Below are positions 58,360-64,000 of a stretch of DNA of 64,000 nt, piece after piece; within the stretch, counting starts at the first letter, position 1, and each line of letters opens with the position of its first letter. The notes under the pieces are model-generated. The model did not search any database. It was not told the DNA's origin and was given only the letters and a program-made list of their open reading frames with translations. Origin of the DNA: an uncultured Pelagibacteraceae bacterium (GTDB taxonomy: Bacteria; Pseudomonadota; Alphaproteobacteria; Pelagibacterales; Pelagibacteraceae); the NCBI GenBank assembly GCA_902599485.1, contig CACKFP010000001.1:62001-126000 (forward strand). The letters are read 5' to 3'. The translations under genes and the position numbers were made by a program.

Positions 58360-60042
58360 TTAAACGGTTTTAACTGAAGTTCTCTTCATAATTACATATT
58401 GTTGTGCCATTGTAAGCACGTTATTAATTGTCCAATATATAACTAATCCTGATGGAAAAGGTGCTAGTATCACTGTTAAGAATACAGGAAAAAACATAAA
58501 TATTTTTTGCTGAATTGGATCTGGTGGTGTTGGATTAAGTTTTTGTTGCATCCACATTGTTACACCCATTGCTACTGGCCAAGCGCCGATAATTAAAAAT
58601 GACGGCACATCATATGGCAACAAACCAAATAGATTAAATAAACTCGTTGGATCTCTTTCACTTAGATCGTGTATCCAACCAAAAAAAGGCTGATGTCTCA
58701 TCTCAATTGTTACAAATAACATTTTATAAATTGCAAAAAAGAATGGTATTTGAATTAAAATAGGCAAACACCCACTTACCGGATTCACCTTCTCTCTTTT
58801 GTAAAGAGCCATCATTTCTTGCTGTAACTTCATTTTATCTTCCTTATGAAGTTCTTTAAGTCTTACCATCTCGGGTTGAAGAACTTTCATTTTTGCCATT
58901 GATCTAAATGAGTAGTTAGCTAGAGGAAAAAATAATATTCTTATACAAGCGGTAATTAGTATTATTGCAATTCCATAGTTACCAGTTAATTTAAAAAAAT
59001 AATCGGATATTAGGAAGATTGGCTTTGTCAAAAAGTACAAAAAGCCCCAATCAATTGCTAGATCAAATTTATTAATATTTAGTTTTTCTGCATAACCATC
59101 AACAACATCCACTTCTTTCGCTGCAATAATTACTTTTACCTGATTAGTTTTACTTTCATTAGCTCTGACTTCTGTTGCAGCTGTCTCTATAAAGTTAGCC
59201 TTAAATTTATTTTTATAATCGAAATCTGATCTAAAACTTTTATTACTTTCTGGGATTAAACTTGTTATCCAATATTTATCTGTAATACCCATCCATCCTT
59301 TATCAGCATTTACAGAGTACTTCTTGTCTTTAATGTCATCGTAATCTTCTTCAACAAGATTGTCATCAAAAACACCTAATAAGCCTTCATGTAATATATA
59401 AAAATCAGTTACATCAGGAGCTAGGTTTCTAATAATCTGTCCGTAGGGATAAAAGTTGTAAGTATTTTGAGTATTATTCGTAATTTTTTGGTTAACAGTA
59501 AATAAAAATTTATCATCAATACTTATTTCTTTCTCAAAAGTAATATTTTGTTGATTATTCCATACTAATTTAATTGGACTGTTCGGTGTTAGTAATTTAT
59601 TGCCGACAACCTCCCATTTTGTATTTGAATTAGGAACTTCGATATCTTTATTATTTATAGCCCAACCTGTTTCTATATAATAACCATTTTCTGACTCTTT
59701 AGGATTGAGTAAAACTACATTTTCATCAGAGTCTAAAGTTTCTGTGTATTTCTTAAAAATCAGGTCATCGATTAATGATCCCTCTAGAGAAATAGAACCT
59801 TTAATATTTTCATTTTCAAAAAGTATCCTTTCAACTTTGTTAATTGCCTCTGATCTAGAAATTTTATTATTCTCAATATTTTGCTCTATTTTTGGTGCTT
59901 CGTTTAGTTGAAGGTTATTCTTATTTTGATCATTATTAGTTAGCTGTTTTGGGTCAGGATTTGGTGGAGCAAAAAATAATCCATAGAGAATTATTACTGC
60001 TGCACTTAATGAAATTGCTGCTATTACGTTTCTTGTATCCAT
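58360..60042 (-). CDS. yidC: membrane protein insertase YidC
   Basis: The 560-residue protein has an N-terminal helix, a large periplasmic domain (about 60-340) and the conserved five-helix Oxa1/YidC core (GNYGIAIILITACIRILFFP through QQKIFMFFPVFLTVI). It inserts proteins into the inner membrane, with or without Sec. The yidD stop and yidC start share a base. Confidence 0.97.
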   Translation of the reverse strand: MDTRNVIAAISLSAAVIILYGLFFAPPNPDPKQLTNNDQNKNNLQLNEAPKIEQNIENNKISRSEAINKVERILFENENIKGSISLEGSLIDDLIFKKYTETLDSDENVVLLNPKESENGYYIETGWAINNKDIEVPNSNTKWEVVGNKLLTPNSPIKLVWNNQQNITFEKEISIDDKFLFTVNQKITNNTQNTYNFYPYGQIIRNLAPDVTDFYILHEGLLGVFDDNLVEEDYDDIKDKKYSVNADKGWMGITDKYWITSLIPESNKSFRSDFDYKNKFKANFIETAATEVRANESKTNQVKVIIAAKEVDVVDGYAEKLNINKFDLAIDWGFLYFLTKPIFLISDYFFKLTGNYGIAIILITACIRILFFPLANYSFRSMAKMKVLQPEMVRLKELHKEDKMKLQQEMMALYKREKVNPVSGCLPILIQIPFFFAIYKMLFVTIEMRHQPFFGWIHDLSERDPTSLFNLFGLLPYDVPSFLIIGAWPVAMGVTMWMQQKLNPTPPDPIQQKIFMFFPVFLTVILAPFPSGLVIYWTINNVLTMAQQYVIMKRTSVKTV

Positions 60043-60281
60043 TACTTAATATCTTTTTTCTTCACCGGATCATACCCATGTCCTCCTCCTAGAAACTTTA
60101 TGGGATGACAAGATAAAATTCTTTTAATACCTTTGTAACAACCTTTCAAAACACCAAATTCATTTAAACTATCAATAAAATACTCTGAACAGGTTGGAAG
60201 ATACCTGCAATTATTACCCAGAACTGGTGAAATGAAATATTTATAAAATTTAATTAAATATATTAATCCTTTTTTAATCAT
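60042..60281 (-). CDS. yidD: membrane protein insertion efficiency factor YidD
   Basis: This 79-residue protein has the YidD signature NCRYLPTCSEYFIDSLNEFG, GCYKGIKRILSCHP and GGGHGYDPV, with conserved cysteines. It aids YidC-linked membrane insertion. It lies between rnpA (2-nt gap) and yidC (1-nt overlap). Confidence 0.96.
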   Translation of the reverse strand: MIKKGLIYLIKFYKYFISPVLGNNCRYLPTCSEYFIDSLNEFGVLKGCYKGIKRILSCHPIKFLGGGHGYDPVKKKDIK

Positions 60282-60283
60282 AA

Positions 60284-60625
60284 CTATCTAATTTTTTTAA
60301 ATTCATTAATAAGATTTATTTTAATAAAATTATACTCATCTTCTAAAACAGATTTTTTAGCAATTAATAAATAACTATAGTTAAGATTAATTTTTATTTT
60401 TTTTAAAGCCTGATTCATCATATTTCTTAATCTTCTTTTAATTTTATTTCTTATAACAGCTGTACCAATTTTTTTTTTTGTAATAAAACTTATATTGAAA
60501 AATTTATTATTTTTATTTTGTAATCTCCTGTAAAAAATTGTTGAATATCTATTTGAGATTTTTTTACCATTTAAAATAAATTTAAAATCTGCATTTTTAG
60601 ATAGACTTTTTAATTTGACCTGCAT
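60284..60625 (-). CDS. rnpA: ribonuclease P protein component
   Basis: The 113-residue basic protein has the RnpA signature KKKIGTAVIRNKIKRRLRNM with Arg residues that contact RNase P RNA. It assists maturation of tRNA 5' ends. It shares one base with rpmH (TAATG) and is followed by yidD. Confidence 0.94.
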   Translation of the reverse strand: MQVKLKSLSKNADFKFILNGKKISNRYSTIFYRRLQNKNNKFFNISFITKKKIGTAVIRNKIKRRLRNMMNQALKKIKINLNYSYLLIAKKSVLEDEYNFIKINLINEFKKIR

Positions 60626-60759
60626 TAAACAGTGAGTTTTTTTCTACCTTTACTTCTTCTTCTTCTAATTAGTTTTCTTCCACCTTTAGTCTTCATTTTA
60701 GATCTAAATCCATGCCTTCGTTTTCTAACTTTTTTACTAGGTTGATATGTACGTTTCAT
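60625..60759 (-). CDS. rpmH: ribosomal protein L34
   Basis: This 44-residue ORF (ATG 60757-60759, TAA 60625-60627) starts [20 protein letters not shown] and continues [11 protein letters not shown] with an Arg/Lys-rich end, a perfect match to L34. It starts the ten-gene minus-strand operon. The divergent TVP38-family gene begins 42 nt away, so the promoter is compressed. Confidence 0.98.
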   Translation of the reverse strand: MKRTYQPSKKVRKRRHGFRSKMKTKGGRKLIRRRRSKGRKKLTV

Positions 60760-60801
60760 ATTAAGGCTTTTTTTGTTAAATTTCGGTAGTTATACAATTT
60801 A

Positions 60802-61557
60802 ATGTATATAAGTACAGCGATTTTTAATAAATTAGATAACGTGCAAAAACAAAATAAATTAAAAATTGTTCTAGGTGTTACATACCTCTCAATAGTTATA
60901 GGGTTTTTGTTGCTATTTTTTAACTATTTCTCATTTGATGATTTTTCAAGTTTTGATCTTATAAAAAGTAATAGAGATAAATTAAATGATATTAAAAATT
61001 CTAATCTTATTATAGTTAGCATCCTATTTCTTATCGGGGTGATCACATGGTCTATGCTATTAGGATTTGGAGCGCCTGTATTTTTAGTAGGTGGATTTAT
61101 ATTTGGTAAATGGATTGGGACAATATTAGTTGTATTTAGTTTATCAATCGGTGCAACTTTTTTGTATGTAACTGCAAATTATTTTTTTAAAGATTTAATA
61201 GAGAAAAAATTTTCTTCAAAGTTTTCTAATCTTAAAGAAAAATTTAAAGAGAATGAATTTATTTTTTTTTTAATATATAGATTTGTTGGTGGAATACCTT
61301 TTGCAATTTCTAACATTTTACCAACATTATTTAATGTAAAAATTAGAAATTTCTTTTTTGGATCTCTTATTGGAATGACGCCCCAATTATTTGTTGGGGC
61401 TTCACTTGGTGCGGGGCTTAATAAAGTTATTGAAAATAATCAAGAGCTCCCAAGTATAATGGATATAATTTTAACTCCAGATATTTATATTCCAATAATT
61501 GGGATGATGATATTGGTTTTAACAGGAATTATGTTGAGAAAAAAATTTTACAAATAA
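60802..61557 (+). CDS. TVP38/TMEM64-family membrane protein
   Basis: The 251-residue protein has about five hydrophobic segments and the VTT-domain features LLGFGAPVFLVGGFIFGKWIG and RFVGGIPFAISNILPTLFNV. It is a SNARE-associated/DedA-superfamily membrane protein that probably scrambles or transports lipids. It is in the same superfamily as the YqaA-like gene at 2607 but another branch. It ends 1 nt before the antisense tRNA-Thr. Confidence 0.86.
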   Translation: MYISTAIFNKLDNVQKQNKLKIVLGVTYLSIVIGFLLLFFNYFSFDDFSSFDLIKSNRDKLNDIKNSNLIIVSILFLIGVITWSMLLGFGAPVFLVGGFIFGKWIGTILVVFSLSIGATFLYVTANYFFKDLIEKKFSSKFSNLKEKFKENEFIFFLIYRFVGGIPFAISNILPTLFNVKIRNFFFGSLIGMTPQLFVGASLGAGLNKVIENNQELPSIMDIILTPDIYIPIIGMMILVLTGIMLRKKFYK

Positions 61558-61558
61558 G

Positions 61559-61632
61559 TGGTGCCCTCACCCAGAATTGAACTGGAAACTCATCCTTACC
61601 ATGGATGTGTTATACCATTTAACTATGAGGGC
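61559..61632 (-). tRNA. tRNA-Thr (anticodon GGT)
   Basis: The 74-nt tRNA has acceptor GCCCTCA pairing with TGAGGGC, then A and an encoded CCA. The anticodon stem CATCC/GGATG has loop ATGGTAA with anticodon GGT (reads ACC/ACU). The T-arm is CCAGTTCAATTCTGG. It is charged by ThrS, encoded at 32183. Confidence 0.93.
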
Positions 61633-61689
61633 ATTTTTTAATTATAATTAGTGTATAAAATTGTTTTTTTCAAATAATTGCCTTAATTT

Positions 61690-61723
61690 TTTACCAAAAT
61701 CAGGTATATCTAATTTTGGTAAA
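61690..61723. promoter_or_regulatory. 11-bp perfect inverted repeat before the 61728 ORF
   Basis: TTTACCAAAAT (61690-61700) and ATTTTGGTAAA (61713-61723) are perfect complements with a 12-nt spacer. The right arm ends 4 nt before the ATG at 61728. It could hide the ribosome-binding region as an RNA hairpin or be an operator. No T-run follows, so it is not a standard terminator. Confidence 0.55.
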
Positions 61724-61727
61724 TGAT

Positions 61728-61925
61728 ATGGGAATTCACTACGATTATAAATCAACAAGAGGAGCTAAAGCTATGGAGAAGCAAGCTAAAAGAGAAAAAA
61801 AGCTTGCAGAAAAAAAAGCTAAAAAATTAGCCAAACAAGGTAGTCCTAAAAATTTGGATAATAAAACCATACCAATTGATCAAGTTATAACTTTAGATCA
61901 CCTTACTAATCCAGATAAAAAGTAA
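61728..61925 (+). CDS. small Lys-rich protein of unknown function
   Basis: I start this 65-residue protein at the ATG at 61728 rather than at a TTG 12 nt upstream that lies in the inverted repeat. It begins MGIHYDYKSTRGAKAMEKQ and continues with a charged, probably helical Lys/Glu segment (REKKLAEKKAKKLAKQ), then a polar tail. No motif of known function is seen. It precedes another small basic ORF and dcd by 5 nt or less, in an apparent operon dcd-murA-DUF2948. Confidence 0.65.
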   Translation: MGIHYDYKSTRGAKAMEKQAKREKKLAEKKAKKLAKQGSPKNLDNKTIPIDQVITLDHLTNPDKK

Positions 61926-61930
61926 TCAAA

Positions 61931-62032
61931 ATGGACAGGAAGAAGGACAAAAAAGCTAAACTAGAAGAGGCTTTGCGTAGAAACTTAAAAAAAAGAAAAA
62001 TTTTTCAGAGAAAAAACAAAAAAAATAAATAA
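61931..62032 (+). CDS. 33-residue basic protein, conserved-looking small ORF
   Basis: This short ORF (ATG 61931, TAA 62030-62032) encodes 33 residues beginning MDRKKDKKAKLEEALRRNLK and ending in a Lys/Arg/Asn tail. It resembles a short alphaproteobacterial family of KLxEALRxNLxRRK-type proteins that I recall near murA; this is from memory. It starts 5 nt after the previous stop and ends directly at the dcd ATG, so its limits fit an operon exactly. Confidence 0.65.
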   Translation: MDRKKDKKAKLEEALRRNLKKRKIFQRKNKKNK

Positions 62033-62587
62033 ATGTCAGTACAATCAGATAAATGGATAATCAAAATGGCTAAGGATCATGCAATGATATCACCATTCGA
62101 AGACAAACAAATAAGGGAAGGAAAAATTTCATTCGGAGTTTCCTCTTACGGCTACGATGCAAGAGTGTCTAATGAGTTTAAAATATTTACTAATGTTAAC
62201 TCTGAAATTGTAGATCCAAAAAATTTTAAACCAACAAATTTTGTAACTAAAGAATCTGATGAATGCATTATTCCACCAAATTCTTTTGTTTTAGCAAGAA
62301 CAGTCGAATATTTTAAAATCCCCAGCGATGTCTTAGTTATTTGTCTTGGTAAGTCTACATATGCGAGATGTGGAATAATTGTTAATGTAACACCTTTAGA
62401 ACCAGGATGGGAAGGACATGTGACCCTTGAATTTTCTAATACAACACCATTACCAGCTAAAATATATGCAAATGAAGGTGTAGCTCAATTTATATTTTTA
62501 AAAGGTAATGAGAAGCCCGATGTTTCATATGCTGATAGAAATGGAAAATATATGGGCCAAAAAGGAGTAACTCTCCCTAAAATATAA
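62033..62587 (+). CDS. dcd: dCTP deaminase
   Basis: The 184-residue enzyme has [15 protein letters not shown], the nucleotide-binding core [29 protein letters not shown] and a C-terminal lid. It deaminates dCTP to dUTP for dTMP synthesis. murA follows 1 nt later. It belongs to the monofunctional Dcd type rather than a bifunctional dUTPase form. Confidence 0.95.
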   Translation: MSVQSDKWIIKMAKDHAMISPFEDKQIREGKISFGVSSYGYDARVSNEFKIFTNVNSEIVDPKNFKPTNFVTKESDECIIPPNSFVLARTVEYFKIPSDVLVICLGKSTYARCGIIVNVTPLEPGWEGHVTLEFSNTTPLPAKIYANEGVAQFIFLKGNEKPDVSYADRNGKYMGQKGVTLPKI

Positions 62588-62588
62588 A

Positions 62589-63863
62589 ATGGATAAATTT
62601 AAAATCATTGGTCCATCTAAGATCAGTGGAGAAGTTTCAATCAGCGGTTCAAAGAATGCTGCACTCCCAATCCTAGCTTCAACGTTATTATTTGATAAAC
62701 CAGTGGTTATAGAAAATCTTCCAAGAGTGAGAGATATAGACACAATGCTAAATCTTCTAAAATCTCTTGGATCAAAAATTCAATTTTCAAAAAACAAGAA
62801 AACAGTAAAGATTTATAAAACGAAAAAATATAAATATTTTGGATCGTATTCAATTCTTAAGACCATGAGAGCTGGTATATTAATCTTAGGACCGTTAGTT
62901 TCCAAGTACCACAAGTCAATTTGTAGTTTTCCCGGTGGATGTGTTTTAAATGGTAATTCAGGCAGACCAGTAAATTTACATTTAAATGCTTTAAAAAAAA
63001 TGGGAATGAAATATGAAATAAAAAAAGGATATATTCATGCAAAATCAAATGGAAAATTAAAAGGTGCAACTATTAAGTTTCCTAAAATTAGTGTTGGTGC
63101 AACTGAGCAATTAATAATGTCTGCAGTTTTGGCAGAAGGTAGAACTTTGATTAAGCACGCAGCTATTGAGCCAGAAATAAAGGATTTAACAAATTTTCTA
63201 AAATCAGCAGGAGCAAATATTAAATGGATTGGAAAAAGAACCTGCCAAATAATAGGTGTTAATTCATTAAACCAAACTACTTACTCGGTTATGGGAGATA
63301 GGATAGAAACTGGAACATTTTGTGTGGCAGCAACTTTGGCTAAAGGAAATTTAATAATAAAAAATTTTAATCCAAAAATAATTCAGACAGAATTAAACTT
63401 GTTAAAAAAAGTTGGTGCAAAAATAAAAATATTTCAGAGTAAAATTCATATAAAAGGGCCACAAAAAATAAAAAATATAAATAATATAACCACAAAAGAA
63501 TATAATGGATTTCCAACAGATCTTCAGCCTCAATTCATGGTTCTCTTATGTAAAGCTAATGGGGCTAGTTCAATCACAGAGAATATTTTTCAAGGTAGAT
63601 TTATACATGTGATGGAACTTCAAAGACTAGGAGCAAAAATAAAAATCAAAAATAATACAGCTATAATCGAAGGAAATTCTAATTTGAGTGGAACAGAGGT
63701 TATGAGTTCAGATCTTAGAGCTTCAGCTGCATTAGTGCTTGCTGGTATTGCAGCAAAGGGAGAAACAATAGTTTCAAGAATCTATCATTTAGATAGAGGG
63801 TACGAAAAAATTGAAAATAAATTAAAAAAAATTGGTGTAAAAATTAAAAGAATATCTCTGTGA
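62589..63863 (+). CDS. murA: UDP-N-acetylglucosamine enolpyruvyl transferase
   Basis: The 424-residue enzyme has EPSP-synthase-type domains with MSGSK-like SGSKNAALPILAS and the active-site FPGGCVLNGNSGRPVNLHL with Cys118. The loop after the Cys is two residues longer than in the E. coli PGGCxIGxRP form. It makes the first committed peptidoglycan precursor and would be fosfomycin-sensitive if the Cys is functional. It overlaps the DUF2948 gene by 4 nt. Confidence 0.96.
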   Translation: MDKFKIIGPSKISGEVSISGSKNAALPILASTLLFDKPVVIENLPRVRDIDTMLNLLKSLGSKIQFSKNKKTVKIYKTKKYKYFGSYSILKTMRAGILILGPLVSKYHKSICSFPGGCVLNGNSGRPVNLHLNALKKMGMKYEIKKGYIHAKSNGKLKGATIKFPKISVGATEQLIMSAVLAEGRTLIKHAAIEPEIKDLTNFLKSAGANIKWIGKRTCQIIGVNSLNQTTYSVMGDRIETGTFCVAATLAKGNLIIKNFNPKIIQTELNLLKKVGAKIKIFQSKIHIKGPQKIKNINNITTKEYNGFPTDLQPQFMVLLCKANGASSITENIFQGRFIHVMELQRLGAKIKIKNNTAIIEGNSNLSGTEVMSSDLRASAALVLAGIAAKGETIVSRIYHLDRGYEKIENKLKKIGVKIKRISL

Positions 63864-64000
63864 ATAGTTTTTTAAAGAAAGTAATCGCTCAATCGCCAGA
63901 TGACTTACAAATAATATCAGCAATATGTGCAGAATCTAAAGTCAAAATTTCTGACATAAAATATCTGCCTTCTACGAAAATTTTTTTACTTTCTGTTTTA
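63860..64000 (+). CDS. DUF2948-family protein (5' part)
   Basis: A GTG start at 63860 overlaps the murA stop (63861-63863) and the frame runs open to the window end (47 codons). The start NSFLKKVIAQSPDDLQIISA, with ISDIKYLPSTKIFLLSV soon after, matches DUF2948, a family of unknown function that follows murA in alphaproteobacteria. Only the N-terminal third is visible. Confidence 0.8.
   Translation, partial: MNSFLKKVIAQSPDDLQIISAICAESKVKISDIKYLPSTKIFLLSVL

Noticed and set aside
60790..60798. A DnaA-box-like TTATACAAT before the TVP38-family gene
   Set aside because: Only seven of nine positions match, it is single, and there are no dnaA or AT-rich unwinding repeats nearby, so no origin is called although rpmH is adjacent.

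Overview
The window looks like a stretch of a free-living SAR11 (Pelagibacterales, alphaproteobacterial) chromosome. The DNA is strongly AT-rich (roughly 70% by eye). Genes are packed with 1-4 nt overlaps or a few spare bases, and no gene-free stretch exceeds about 190 nt. I see no insertion sequence, prophage or CRISPR array. The gene set fits this group: TAXI-type TRAP transport, acetoacetyl-CoA synthetase, a RegB-like kinase, Coq7, gltDB, a CobS/CobT-like pair next to J-domain and BolA genes, and the alphaproteobacterial rpmH-rnpA-yidD-yidC-argB-dapD-dapE and murA-DUF2948 neighbourhoods. The assignment rests on these features, not on a database match.

Layout. 1-5100: small envelope and redox genes (HIG1-like protein, esterase, HNH nuclease, coq7, dsbB, a YqaA-like protein), tRNA-Leu and an acyl-CoA synthetase. 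5189-5413: a separate unit with its own promoter, leader hairpin, Shine-Dalgarno and terminator that encodes a 27-residue Lys/Arg/Ala peptide. 5412-9466 (minus): an operon of SUV3-like helicase, TerB-like protein, 7Fe ferredoxin and a CarD regulator with a long basic tail. 9629-16314: acetoacetyl-CoA synthetase plus aminotransferase, then a TAXI TRAP binding protein and its fused permease, separated by a terminator. 16311-24124: a thioesterase preceded by a tiny membrane ORF, tRNA-Arg, pyruvate dehydrogenase aceE (with an N-terminal lipoyl domain) and aceF, a gamma-butyrobetaine-dioxygenase-like gene, an EamA exporter and uppP.

24303-40592: gltD-gltB, then a translation block (thrS-infC-rpmI-rplT-pheS-pheT-lepA) ending at tRNA-Ser. 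40860-44198: gyrB (without the large proteobacterial insert) and a RegB-like kinase. 44190-49346: CobT/CobS-like pair, J-domain protein, bolA, aroB and aroK. 49443-53481: two unrecognised envelope ORFs, then def-fmt-truA. 53471-60759 (minus): a ten-gene tight cluster from rpmH to a histone-deacetylase-like gene and a SET-domain gene. 60802-64000: a TVP38-family membrane protein, tRNA-Thr, two small basic ORFs, dcd, murA and the start of a DUF2948 gene.

Most of the window is housekeeping. The parts that deserve a second look are the autonomous 27-residue polycation gene beside a CarD with a histone-H1-like tail, the lipoylated E1 of pyruvate dehydrogenase, the adjacent SET and HDAC-family genes, several unannotated small ORFs (16730-16813, 49443-49583, 61931-62032), an 11-bp perfect inverted repeat in front of the 61728 ORF, and near-leaderless promoters at the HNH and bolA genes.
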